From: Paraspadella gotoi
Taxonomy: Eukaryota > Chaetognatha
DNA length: 64,000 nucleotides
Assembly (NCBI GenBank): GCA_051294375.1
Contig: JBJCIZ010000239.1
Coordinates: 6,805,545 to 6,869,544 of the forward strand
Direction of reading: 5' to 3'
The notes under the pieces were generated by a model. The model was not told the DNA's origin. It saw only the letters and a program-made list of their open reading frames with translations, and made no database searches. Made by a program: the position numbers and the translations under genes. Below, piece by piece: positions 22,691 through 31,536 of the stretch (its first letter is position 1; each line of letters starts with the position of its first letter).

Positions 22691-22722
22691 CGTCTTTTCC
22701 ATTTGTGTCGGGTCGCTCTCGA

Positions 22723-22884
22723 TCAGGTCCGATCCTCCTTTTCCACTTCTTTATATTCACCATCTTCGTCGATGTCGCCAATTCCAAGGGCGACGATCCT
22801 CGCACCGGCGTCTCTCCAAAGTTTTGCCGCGCTGGCGACGTCCTGACCAGAGGGCGCTGGTCCGTTTAGGATCACCACTAGAAT
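22723..22884 (-). CDS. Cys-rich/vWA protein, last vWA exon
   Basis: After a TTTAG acceptor, in phase 0, it reads ILVVILNGPAPSGQDVASAA then KLWRDAGARIVALGIGDIDE then DGEYKEVEKEDRT and TGA at 22723-22725. Von Willebrand factor A domains end with LVVLTDGxSxDDV...AxxLRxxGVxVFAIGVGD. Position by position the match is strong, except that the usual TDG is LNG, which loses an acidic metal-site residue. The domain stops shortly after the last strand. This is either the natural end of the protein or a further exon is missed. Confidence 0.85.
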   Translation of the reverse strand: MLVVILNGPAPSGQDVASAAKLWRDAGARIVALGIGDIDEDGEYKEVEKEDRT

Positions 22885-23143
22885 CTAAATTAATCTAATG
22901 TTGATTAATTGATCGATCAATCAATCAATGGAATTAAACAATTAACCAATCAATCTCTCGATTTAATCGACAATCGACCCTTAATGAAGTAATTAATGAA
23001 TGACTGAATGAATAAATAAATGAATGAATGAATGAATAAATGAATGAATAAATCGTTCATAAATAAATAAATAAATAAATGAACGAAAGAATGATTGAAT
23101 CAAAGAATGAATGAATGAATAAATGAATGAAATAATCAATCAC

Positions 23144-23291
23144 CTTTGGGACTTCGGCCTGATTCCACCTGGCCTGCGCACTGAAGCGGTGAAAAGTCTC
23201 CGTGAGAACCTCGCCAGTTTTCGCTTCTCCCATTTTTTCCATTTCGTACTTTGGGTGATTAAAGGAGGACGGGCTGACGAAACTTAAGTCT
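23144..23291 (-). CDS. Cys-rich/vWA protein, middle vWA exon
   Basis: The exon lies between a CCCCCAG acceptor and an AAAG-GTGATTG donor, phase 2 in and phase 0 out, both matching its neighbours. It reads RDLSFVSPSSFNHPKYEMEK then MGEAKTGEVLTETFHRFSAQ then ARWNQAEVPK. The K-T-G-E-V-L block corresponds to the vWA T-x-T-G-x-A-L loop that contributes the metal-binding Thr, and the final PK precedes the LVVxTDG strand. No frame correction is needed here. Confidence 0.85.
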
Positions 23292-23461
23292 CTGGGGGAG
23301 GGAGAGATGAGAGAGAGAGGGGGAGAGAGGGAGAGAGAGAGCAGAGAAGAGAGAGAGAAGAGAGAAGAGAGAGGAGATAAAAAACGATGATTTCTTTTTT
23401 TTGGATTGATCATTGAATGATGGCCTTTAGTCTCCCCCCACCGCCCCGGCGCCGAGTCTTC

Positions 23462-23513
<52 letters not shown>

Positions 23514-23527
23514 TCTCTCTCTCTAAC

Positions 23528-23710
23528 CTCTTAAATGCCATCCACAGTATCTCCGTATTCTCGCGAGCGACGCTCTGGACCCGTCCGCGCATAATTAAAT
23601 CCACGAAGATTTTTCAGGGCCTCGATGACGACCGTCCAAACGTCTCTCGTGACGGCCGTTGGAGGAATCCAGGAGGAGTTGGAGGTCCAGTCGATATCCG
23701 ACCGGGCAGC
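23528..23710 (-). CDS. Cys-rich/vWA protein, first vWA exon
   Basis: After a CCCCTAG acceptor in phase 1 it reads GCPVGYRLDLQLLLDSSNG. This is the first vWA strand plus the metal-binding (MIDAS-type) D-x-S-x-S loop, here D-S-S-N-G. It continues, after frame shifts, as RDVWTVVIEALKN and VDLIMRGRVQSVARENTEIL then WMAFKR, before an AAGAG-GTTAGAG donor. Two single-base indels are required. The replacement of the last Ser by Gly, together with LNG in the last exon, suggests weakened metal binding. That is inference. Confidence 0.75.
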
Positions 23711-23893
23711 CTAGGGGGGAGGTGTGGTCCGGGGGGGAAAGACGGGGGAGTGGGGGGGGGTTCAAGGAGTTTGATCGATATCCAGATGATATTATTTTAT
23801 TCTCTCTTCTTTCTTTCTTTCCATTTTCTTTCTTTCTTTTCTTCTTTTCTTTCTTTCTTTCTCTTTTCTCTCTCTCTCTCTCTCTCTCCTCTT

Positions 23894-23954
<61 letters not shown>

Positions 23955-23955
<1 letters not shown>

Positions 23956-24060
23956 TGTGCACTTGAGTTCCGGACATTGACATTCGTCGTAAACCAATTT
24001 GCGTTTCTGTCCATTGACTTTGCATTCGCTCGTCGAGAGGAGATCGGCGGAACAAGGCAA
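23955..24060 (-). CDS. Cys-rich/vWA protein, linker Cys exon
   Basis: It reads KLPCSADLLSTSECKVNGQK then RKLVYDECQCPELKCTG, ending ACAG-GTGAGAG in phase 1. It joins the vWA exon as KCTG-CPVGYRLDLQ. The C-x-C and six-cysteine spacing resembles short extracellular VWC/TIL-like units. The seamless phase join shows that the cysteine-rich part and the vWA domain belong to one protein. Confidence 0.75.
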
Positions 24061-24155
24061 CTTTTCATACCTGATCGTTTAATTCTAAAGAAATTAATTT
24101 ACGATACGCGTAAGTTGACAGTTATAACTAATATATCCCCTCCTCACGTTTTCAC

Positions 24156-24452
24156 GTCGCATCCGCCCAAAAAGTTAACGTTCCCAACTCGGAAACACCT
24201 CCTCGGCAAAGTGGGCGCGGCCACTGGGAACCAGGCGGCGCAATCGAGGCACGCGTCTCGGTCTTCGCCGCAACCCGACTTGAGGGTGACCTTGACCGTG
24301 CCGGTCGGGCACTCTTCGAACTGTTCCTCGCAGACGTGGGCGTTCTTCTTGCACTTAGTGACCAGCTGACCGCAACGAGTCTTCTCGGTGTAGTCGGAAT
24401 AGCAAGATCGAGGGAGGGAGTCGTGCTCGCAGATTCGCTCGTGCTCGAAAAC
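24156..24452 (-). CDS. Cys-rich module exon
   Basis: From an AAAAAG acceptor (phase 0) it reads VFEHERICEHDSLPRSCYSD, YTEKTRCGQLVTKCKKNAHV, CEEQFEECPTGTVKVTLKSG, CGEDRDACLDCAAWFPVAAP and so on, to GGCD at a GTGAAAAC donor. The C-G...C...C...C, then A-C-x-x-C-x-x-W pattern is the same module seen at 25003, 25787, 26270 and 26815. An extracellular location is inferred from cysteine density. Confidence 0.7.
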
Positions 24453-24477
24453 CTTTTTTAAAGAAGAAAACGGAAAA

Positions 24478-24960
24478 CTGTGGCGGTTTATTCACACCGC
24501 CTCACGTNNNNNNNNNNNNNNNNNNNNNNNNNNNNNNNNNNNNNNNNNNNNNNNNNNNNNNNNNNNNNNNNNNNNNNNNNNNNNNNNNNNNNNNNNNNNN
24601 NNNNNNNNNNNNNNNNNNNNNNNNNNNNNNNNNNNNNNNNNNNNNNNNNNNNNNNNNNNNNNNNNNNNNNNNNNNNNNNNNNNNNNNNNNNNNNNCTAAC
24701 CCGTTATCTCCTCTACGGAAAGAAAGAGGACGGCCGTAAGGCGTCTTGAAGGAGTAGCAACCCCTCTAGCCCAGGTTCCAAGCCCAGGACCCTTTCATTA
24801 GCTGCTAAAGCGGGTTAAAGAAGTTTGAGAGCGGCCTTTTCCAGCAGACTTCGCGCTTTATCCACTCTGGTCAGCCGTTCCTGTTGCGTTTCTCGGACCA
24901 TGTACTTGCTGGAGATTTCTAACCTCCCTTCACTGGAACCAATCGAGGGTGGGTTACAAG
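24478..24960. repeat. Dispersed repeat fragments around a 188-N gap
   Basis: TGTGGCGGTTTATTCACACC before the gap recurs inverted at about 48360-48385. After the gap, CAGGTTCCAAGCCCAGG, ACGGCCGT and TCATTAGCTGCTAAAGCGGG correspond to inverted words of the block at 51650-51880. The N run is 24508-24695. A minus-strand reading (VRETQQERLTRVDKARSLLE) is open but lies within this repeat. Confidence 0.5.
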
Positions 24961-25002
24961 CTTACGACCCCCACCTCCCGCCCTAAACCTTTCAATCCTC
25001 AC

Positions 25003-25236
25003 CTTTGGCCTCTGCGTCCAATGATAACATCGGACGCACATTTTTCCTTCCTCCTCGTAAGAGGAATTCCGGAAAAGGTCATTTCCGGTTCCTCGCTAGC
25101 AAGACGGTCCACTTCCGGTTTGGGCGGAGACGGGGACAGTTTTGTCACCACCTCGCTCTCGCAGACCGATCTCTGTGCAGCCGCAGCGGAACGTTCGCGG
25201 CTCACGGCTTTCTGGCAGTCGGTGAGCACTCCTTTA
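25003..25236 (-). CDS. Cys-rich module exon, frame-damaged
   Basis: The 3' end reads KMCVRCYHWTQRPK before an AAAG-GTGAGG donor in phase 0, giving the C-x-x-C-x-x-W close of the module. The 5' part reads VLTDCQKAVSRER and, in another frame, RCGCTEIGLRERG, matching the module's DCG...C-x-C. At least two indels separate these. The acceptor is uncertain. Confidence 0.5.
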
Positions 25237-25519
25237 TTTTTGGGTGGGGTGAAGGTGGGCGGGGGGTTATGGGGGGGCAAGAGAAGGGTTGTGGTGTAAC
25301 ATGCAGTGAATGAACTGAATAAGAATAACTGGTATGAATTTGATAGTTGAATGATATATGTTGATTAACAGGAAAATGGTTAAATGAATAAAGGTAAAAC
25401 AATTGGTCAGTATAGCAAGGTACGAAAGGCTGAGGAACAAACGTTGAATTACTTAATACATAATTTAATAAATAAATACATAATTAAATTATATTAATCA
25501 ATCAAAGGAATCGAATAAA

Positions 25520-25551
25520 CAAAAAATAAATAAATTAAATAAATAAACAAA

Positions 25552-25594
<43 letters not shown>

Positions 25595-25686
25595 ACAAAT
25601 AAATAAATAAATAAATAAATAATTAAATAATTAAATAAACAAAAAAATAAAAAAATAATTAAAGAAATAAATAAATAAATAAATAA

Positions 25687-25762
<76 letters not shown>

Positions 25763-25776
25763 ATTAATTAATTAAT
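25520..25776. repeat. (AAAT)n microsatellite
   Basis: About 250 bases of AAAT units with AATT and AAAC variants. Confidence 0.95.
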
Positions 25777-25786
25777 CAATGCATTT

Positions 25787-26104
25787 TCAAACCGGCTTCT
25801 TCTTCGACTTTTCGCACGGTCGCTTCTTGAATCGCCACGACCAACACTGAAGGCAACGGGGTCGTCGTCGTCGTTGTTGTTGTTGTTGTTGTAATCTCAG
25901 CCGTCGTCCCGGTCCGGCTTCCTCCAACTCTTCGTGGCACATGAAGGACCCGTTGATCATCTCCTGACGCGCGACGTAGCAGTCGAGCTCGGGCGGTCGC
26001 TGCGGGCGGCATTCCGACGAAGTCTTCGAGTTGCATTCGCATCGATGCACGATGCCGCAATCCTGCATCACGGGGACTTTGTGCATGCAATCTCGGTCGC
26101 AGTG
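25787..26104 (-). CDS. Cys-rich module exon, possibly C-terminal
   Basis: From a CCACAG acceptor it reads HCDRDCMHKVPVMQDCGIVH, RCECNSKTSSECRPQRPPEL, DCYVARQEMINGSFMCHEEL and EEAG. After a CAA/GAC repeat it reads RCLQCWSWRFKKRPCEKSKK and KPV, then TGA at 25787-25789. The repeat lies where a frame correction is needed. If the TGA is real, the modules above 25.8 kb form a separate gene from the vWA part. If CCG-GTTTGA is used as a weak phase-0 donor, all exons form one gene. Confidence 0.7.
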   Translation of the reverse strand, partial: HCDRDCMHKVPVMQDCGIVHRCECNSKTSSECRPQRPPELDCYVARQEMINGSFMCHEELEEAGPGRRLRLQQQQQQRRRRPRCLQCWSWRFKKRPCEKSKKKPV

Positions 26105-26269
26105 CTGTGGAGGGGGGGGGAAGACGGAGTGAAAAACTGCGGGAATTAAAAAAAAACCAAATTAGAGATTATGTATAAATCCTTAGAAAACTAGACTATT
26201 AGTGAATATTAATCGGTATTTTTTAGTAGTTTTTAGCGGACAACATACTCGTCGGCTTCTCTCACTCAC

Positions 26270-26512
26270 CACTTCGTTCTCTTCCTCCGATTTTTTCAAT
26301 TTCATCTCCCATCGATAACAAGGGAGGCAAGCGGTTCCATTCTCGGCGCAGGCGAAGGACCCGCCCCTCCAAACCTTTACCGCGACGTGACAAGGCGGGG
26401 GCGAGGGGGAAGCGAGCGGGCGACAGTCGGCGGGTGTTAAGCATTCGCAGGTCTTGGTGTAGTTGCCGCATTCGCCGTATGTCATTTTGGTTGTTTGGCA
26501 GGGAGAGAGACA
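26270..26512 (-). CDS. Cys-rich module exon
   Basis: Acceptor ATCCAG, donor GAAGTG-GTGAGTG (strong, phase 0). It reads CLSPCQTTK, MTYGECGNYTKTCECLTPAD, CRPLASPSPPPCHVAVKVWR, GGSFACAENGTACLPCYRWE and MKLKKSEEENEV. Compared with its neighbours it keeps C-x-P-C, CGxYxxxCxC, CRP, GSFxC and ACxxCxxW. It is the least damaged copy and a good template for defining the module. Confidence 0.75.
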
Positions 26513-26742
26513 CTGGATGCAAGAGAGAGTGGGAGAGGGCGAAAGTGGAGGAGGGGGGAGAGAGAGAGAGAGAGACAGGAGAAAAGGGGAAAGGAGCGGA
26601 GAGAGAGAGAGAGACTAAATAGAATCGATAATATGGGCAACATAGTCTCCCACCCTCAACCCAAAGTTTCCTTTTCTCATTACCCCACCTTCCCTTTCCC
26701 TACAAATCCACTCTTACTTCATTGCCCTCCCCATTTTTCTCT

Positions 26743-26812
<70 letters not shown>

Positions 26813-26814
26813 AC

Positions 26815-27066
26815 TTTGGGTCCGTCGTCGTTGACGATCGGTTTGACCACGAATTTCCACGAGACGCACTCTCGACACTTTCGTTCGCCTCCTTCGAGAA
26901 CGACGCATTCGGAGAGACCCTCCACGGGCTCCTCCACCAGCTCGTGACATCCGTCGACGTCCGGTCGCGGGGGTCTGCATCCGGGAACTTCCTGACAGGC
27001 GCATTCCTCCTTGTGGAATCCGCAGTCGTCCGTGGATTTGAAGGGGCGCTCGCAGGGTTGGCATTC
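26815..27066 (-). CDS. Cys-rich module exon
   Basis: Acceptor CTCACAG, donor CCCAAA-GTGAGAG (phase 0). It reads ECQPCERPFKSTDDCGFHKE, ECACQEVPGCRPPRPDVDGC, HELVEEPVEGLSECVVLEGG, ERKCRECVSWKFVVKPIVND and DGPK. It contains the full set of module landmarks: C-x-P-C, DCG, C-x-C, CRPPRP, GC and KCRECVSW. It needs no frame correction. Confidence 0.8.
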
Positions 27067-27082
27067 CTGTGAGGGAAAGGGG

Positions 27083-27483
27083 ATGGGATACGGGATATAG
27101 GATAGGATATAGGATAGGATATAGGGTAAGATATAGGATAGGATATAGGATAAGATATAGGATAGGATATAGGATAAGATATGATATAGTATAGGATAGG
27201 AGATAGGATAGGATAGGGGATAGGATAGGAGATAGGATATAGGATAGGGGATAGAATAGGATAAGGGATAGGATAGGATAGAATATAGGATAGGATATAG
27301 GAGAGAATATAGGATAAGATATGATATCATTTAAAGAAAAACTCATGGATTTGATTCTGGTGGCTTGATACTCCTATGATGATATAGGATATAGGATAGG
27401 AGATAGGAGATAGGAGATGGGATAGGATATAGGATAGGATAGGATATAGGATATGATAGGATACAGGATAGGATATAGATATG
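27083..27483. repeat. GATATAGGATAG minisatellite
   Basis: Variable GGATA/GATATAG units fill the intron at 27083-27330 and, after a roughly 50-base interruption, 27379-27483. The Tyr-Pro-Ile-Leu ORFs on the minus strand are repeat artefacts. Confidence 0.9.
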
Positions 27484-27807
27484 GCCTATGTTTTAAAAAA
27501 ATCTTAAAATATTTTTCAAAATTTCAAAAAAATTAAAATAACACTTAAAAAACATTTATTTTTTTCTAAATGGAAAGTAAGTTAAATTTTTTTTTTGGGG
27601 GGGGCGGGCCCAGGGCTCCCTTGAAAGCCCAGCTCATCATTCTACAATAAACTTTACAAGTTTACAACATTTTCAACTTATACGAAAGTATTTTACATAA
27701 AATAGAATCTAATTTAACTAATTCTTTCCTAGTTCAAGGAATGAGGGAACAGAGGGCCGCTTGTTTTTTTGATTTTTTTAAAGAAAAAATATTTCGGAAT
27801 TCCTTAC

Positions 27808-27995
27808 TTTCTTCTCGTATCCCGGGTCGGGTTTCCGCGCGCAGTATTTCTCAGCGCATCGAGTAAGTTCGTTCTTTCGTTCGGCGACGACGTCGCACGG
27901 ATTGTTGCATCCGAAGTCGACGAAGGAGGGACAAGGGCGACACGCCCACTCCGGACAGTCGCAACAGTCCGTGATTTTGTGGGGATATTTGCGGC
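27808..27995 (-). CDS. Cys-rich module exon, variant
   Basis: Acceptor TTTCAAG, donor AAGAAA-GTAAGG (phase 0). It reads RKYPHKITDCCDCPEWACRP, CPSFVDFGCNNPCDVVAERK and NELTRCAEKYCARKPDPGYE. It retains D-C-x-C and the ACRPCPSF segment but lacks the C-x-x-C-x-x-W close, so it is a diverged or shorter module. Confidence 0.7.
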
Positions 27996-28124
27996 CTTGA
28001 AAGGCGAGGGGAGGGGAGGGGGGCGGTGGAGGTCGAAAGGGGGGAGAGAGAGGGAAGGAAGATCTTAACTTCATCTGCCATCATTGTCCGTCTGTCTCTC
28101 TCTACCTTTGTCAGTTCGAGACGT

Positions 28125-28172
<48 letters not shown>

Positions 28173-28322
28173 CCTTGTGTTCTGCCCAACACTGCTTCAT
28201 GACCTCGTCGTCGGCAGAGCCACATTTCTCCGGACAGCATTCGTAACTCGCGATGCAGCTGCACTTTTGTTTATTTTTCTCGGAGCGTTTGGCCGCCGCA
28301 TCGACGGTAGCGCCCCTCGCTG
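28173..28322 (-). CDS. Cys-rich exon, most 5' one seen
   Basis: After a GAATGCAG acceptor it reads ARGATVDAAAKRSEKNKQKC, SCIASYECCPEKCGSADDEV and MKQCWAEHKG before an AAGG-GTATGG donor. It has C-x-C and ECCPEKC but no full module. The outgoing phase (1) does not fit the next exon, so an indel or another exon is likely. No signal-peptide exon was found upstream before the gap at 28605. Confidence 0.55.
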
Positions 28323-28485
28323 CATTCTCTTTCCTTATGTCGGGGAAAAACAATTCTATTTGAGCTTCCAAAACATATAGTTATAATTATAGTCATTATA
28401 CACAAAGAATTAATAGATTTTAAAGACATATTAATTCCGGTATTTTTTAAGTTTTGACGAAACAAATTATTCATTTAATACAAAA

Positions 28486-28545
28486 TAATAATAATAATAA
28501 TAATAATAATAATTATAATAATAATAATTATTATTAATAATAATA
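28486..28545. repeat. (AAT)n microsatellite
   Basis: AAT/ATT units directly before a CTGATGAAGTCAATATTGAC hairpin and the 25-N gap at 28605-28629. Confidence 0.9.
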
Positions 28546-29476
28546 GCTGATGAAGTCAATATTGACATGCAAAAAAGAAAACCTTTTTGAAATTAAGAAT
28601 AAAANNNNNNNNNNNNNNNNNNNNNNNNNAAAAGAGAGAGATTAAATTATAAACCGCATTTATTTTATGATCATATAACCACATTTCTAATAGTTGTATG
28701 ATTACACAGGGTGAAACGTATGCAAAAATGACGGTTAATGATATTTTACCTTTCATGAAAAATATTTCTATTAATACTGAATTTAACATAAATAATTACA
28801 TTTTTCCATGATAACAAAACAAAGTATTATATGAAAGATGATAACTTAAGTTTCTGATGGTGCCAAAAAATTTTAAAAAAAATATTATCTAAAATAATAC
28901 AAAATGTAGCTAAGGTTATAAATATTTAAAACCTAAATCTATTAAAACATCTATTAAACTGGACCGACCTAACTATTGTACGACCGACCGACGAAAATTG
29001 GCTCCCCGAGTACTCGCTGTGGCAACAAAAAAAAACGTAGCAAAAAAAAATCTTAAGCAAAATGTTGACGAAATGAACGTCAAAGTTGTTGTTTTTGTTT
29101 TTACATTAGTTGAATCTTTCATTGCGCATCGCGCGAAAAAATGAAACTTAAAAAAGAGCGCAAAATTTATTGCATCGATGATTGACCGCCTTTCGTACTT
29201 TTTTTTAGTTTTCTCCTCCGCACATTCATTGTGTCTAATTTGCTTTTTTTTTTGCTTTGTTTCGAAACCAAGTGGCCGCGGCCACCAGCATTCGACTTCG
29301 TTAACGCTTCGAACGAAGGAAAACCAGGAGAAAACTGAGACGCGGAATATTTGCCATATATTTTTTTTTTTTAATTCTTAAATTTTTTCCCGATTTTCTC
29401 CGGAAGCAATACCTAATCTAAATTGATTAATAATATTCTTTAACCTCTATTTCGTCGAGAGATACCATATAGAGAC

Positions 29477-29583
29477 ATGTCCCGCTTGGCTATTCGTCCG
29501 GGTGTCTTCGCTGCCTGGTTATCGACCTCACCTCAGGCAGTAGACATTCCTGGTCAAAAACTAACGCTTTCCCAAAATGAAAG
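29477..29583 (+). CDS. Small secreted protein, exon 1 (left arm)
   Basis: Same exon as 36093-36189, but with several 1-base indels that break the frame after MS. It ends at an AAG-GTAAGTTTC donor. Read together, the two arms show that the break is technical or recent. Confidence 0.5.
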
Positions 29584-30084
29584 GTAAGTTTCTAGTTTTA
29601 TCCTTTTGAGGGAGAAGTGACGGAATGATCACCCCCCGGCAATTGTAGGGGTCTGTATGAGGATAACGACCAGAGAAGAAACAGAATAAAAATTGTAAAA
29701 GGAACATTATGAATGTAGTGTCAGCGTCGCTGAGTTAGATTATTTTAAGATCGAGAACGAACCTGCTAAAGAATAAGTACGATTTAAACGCTTTCTCTTT
29801 CTTTTTAATTCCTCGTTGACCTTTGATCGCTATTTACTTAATTTCGGACTTGGGGCAATTTTTAATGACCTTATAAATATGTTCTCAAAGTAAGACATTT
29901 GGAATGCGTTTTTTAGTTTCTATAAAGAACGTCAGTTGAATACGTCTGTCCAACCGCTTTGGAAATGCTGTTTTTTCTCGTTTCCTTTGAATAATTTTTT
30001 GATAATAAAAGTTTCCTGGAAAAATAAACTATGATTCTCTTTTTCATTTCTATTTTATTCAATTTAAATTTAATTCAATCCAAG

Positions 30085-30155
30085 CGGACGACGAATGCCT
30101 ATTCTCTGCTGGCAGTGAAAGGAAGAAACATTTTCACAGTCAAAAACAGGGTTTC
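30085..30155 (+). CDS. Small secreted protein, possible exon 2 (left arm)
   Basis: After a CAATCCAAG acceptor it reads ADDECLFSAGSERKKHFHS. The phase-1 entry matches the exit of exon 1. The right arm has the same block inverted at about 35565-35630, with the frame broken after DDEC. The 3' border is unclear. Confidence 0.35.
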
Positions 30156-30563
30156 ACAAAAGCATCAATTCCATGACCCCCAATTGGAACGTGATAACCG
30201 CGGTAGAGTCTTAGAATATCGATTCCATTCATCACTGACGGCTACAAAGCATTGAATTTTTAGCGAACATAAAACGCCATGTATAAATGTAATAAATGAT
30301 AATATAAAGAATCCGAAGTCACGAAATGATTTCGATAGATGAATAGGATGATGAGCCGAAAGTCAATATATTTCTTATTGGGAGCAGAAGAGCATCTCGA
30401 AGTTTAACATAGTTCGTCTGGTCTTTTCCAAAACAATGATAATAACAATTATTTAATCCGTCATCACTGAGCATTCTTTTAATGGACGCCTATTTATTAA
30501 TTTAATGAATAAAATATAATTAAAACATCGAAAAAATGTTTTAAAAACGTTGCCATCGACCAG

Positions 30564-30631
30564 ATTCTCGAAGGTCAGACCGGAATCAATTTTGTCCGAA
30601 GCAAAACTTCGTCTTTCGCCAGAGGATTCAG
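30564..30631 (+). CDS. Small secreted protein, exon 3 (left arm)
   Basis: The exon lies between GACCAG and a TTCAG-GTAAAT donor and reads, with indels, ILEGQTGINFVRSKTSSFAR. Its counterpart on the right arm is 35115-35179. Confidence 0.4.
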
Positions 30632-31031
30632 GTAAATAAAATAAATACATTATTTAGTTTAGAAAATGTGATAATTAGGCATGAATTGATGCTTTTATGA
30701 CCTATAAGATGCCCTGGACAATGAGGCATATCCGCCACAGCTGGCGATGAGGGCTTTTGGACCCTGCAGTTATCACCCCAGTCACTGTGACGTGTTGATA
30801 CAAACAGAGACAAACCTGTGTAAGGGGATTTGGAACCGCGGACTGACGGTTGACAAGCAAGATAACTGAGCTGGACCACAGTTCAGTGAACGGCTGTGAA
30901 TAAACCTCTCTACTACCTTTTCCTTTGGGCTTCTTCCCCCCCCTTTTATCTTTTTTCTCTCTCGCTCTCCCTCGCACCGTCCCACCTCCCCCCTCAAAAA
31001 AAGGCCGCTTCTGGATCGTCGAGAATTTCAG

Positions 31032-31135
31032 GTGGCGGCACTGCGGCCCCTGCAGGTCTGCGCGGTCGCCGACGATGCCTGCGGAAGGCTGCGTCCGTGG
31101 ATTCAAGCCTACTTTTGAAGAGCGGCCTGGAAGGA
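31032..31135 (+). CDS. Small secreted protein, exon 4 (left arm)
   Basis: After an AATTTCAG acceptor it reads PTMPAEGCVRGFKPTFEER in one frame. The right-arm copy is 34630-34734. The 3' border is not clear in either arm. Confidence 0.4.
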
Positions 31136-31502
31136 CGTTGTTGGTTCGTCACGCGCAGAGGACGGAACTTTTTTTTAGTTTCGGCGCGAATACTCGCGGG
31201 CGACTCAAAAGTCAATTTGTTGCGGTCAGGCGGTCTGTCCGCATAAGCTCATATAAAAAAGCTCAATAAAGTTCATATGTAGTAAGAACTTTTAGAGGGT
31301 ATAAGTAACCGATAAAAATTTTAATGCGCATAATATAATATTTATGCAGTCAGGATCACTCGATGAGAAAGAATCAAAGGATAAAATTCAAAAATACTGA
31401 ATCTGTTTTATTTGACTCTTGGCAATCGATAATGTATTTATTAATAATCGATAATGTATTATTAATAATCGATAATGCAATTATTAAACGCTTCTCGTGC
31501 AG

Positions 31503-31536
31503 GAGCGGCGAGAGAGAGGCTCAACCTCCGCCTCAG
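31503..31536 (+). CDS. Small secreted protein, possible exon 5 (left arm)
   Basis: A 34-base block between a TCGTGCAG acceptor and a CTCAG-GTGAGG donor. The right-arm copy (34244-34276) is 33 bases and reads ERRERGSTSPQ. The splice signals are good, but so short an exon is tentative. Confidence 0.3.

Noticed and set aside
24696-24960. Minus-strand open segment reading VRETQQERLTRVDKARSLLE
   Set aside because: It lies within dispersed-repeat fragments shared with 51650-51880 and inside an intron, so I treat it as repeat sequence.
26714-27346. Long minus-strand ORF of about 200 residues
   Set aside because: Its first half is the GATATAGG minisatellite; only the 26815-27066 part is a real exon, with splice sites inside the ORF.
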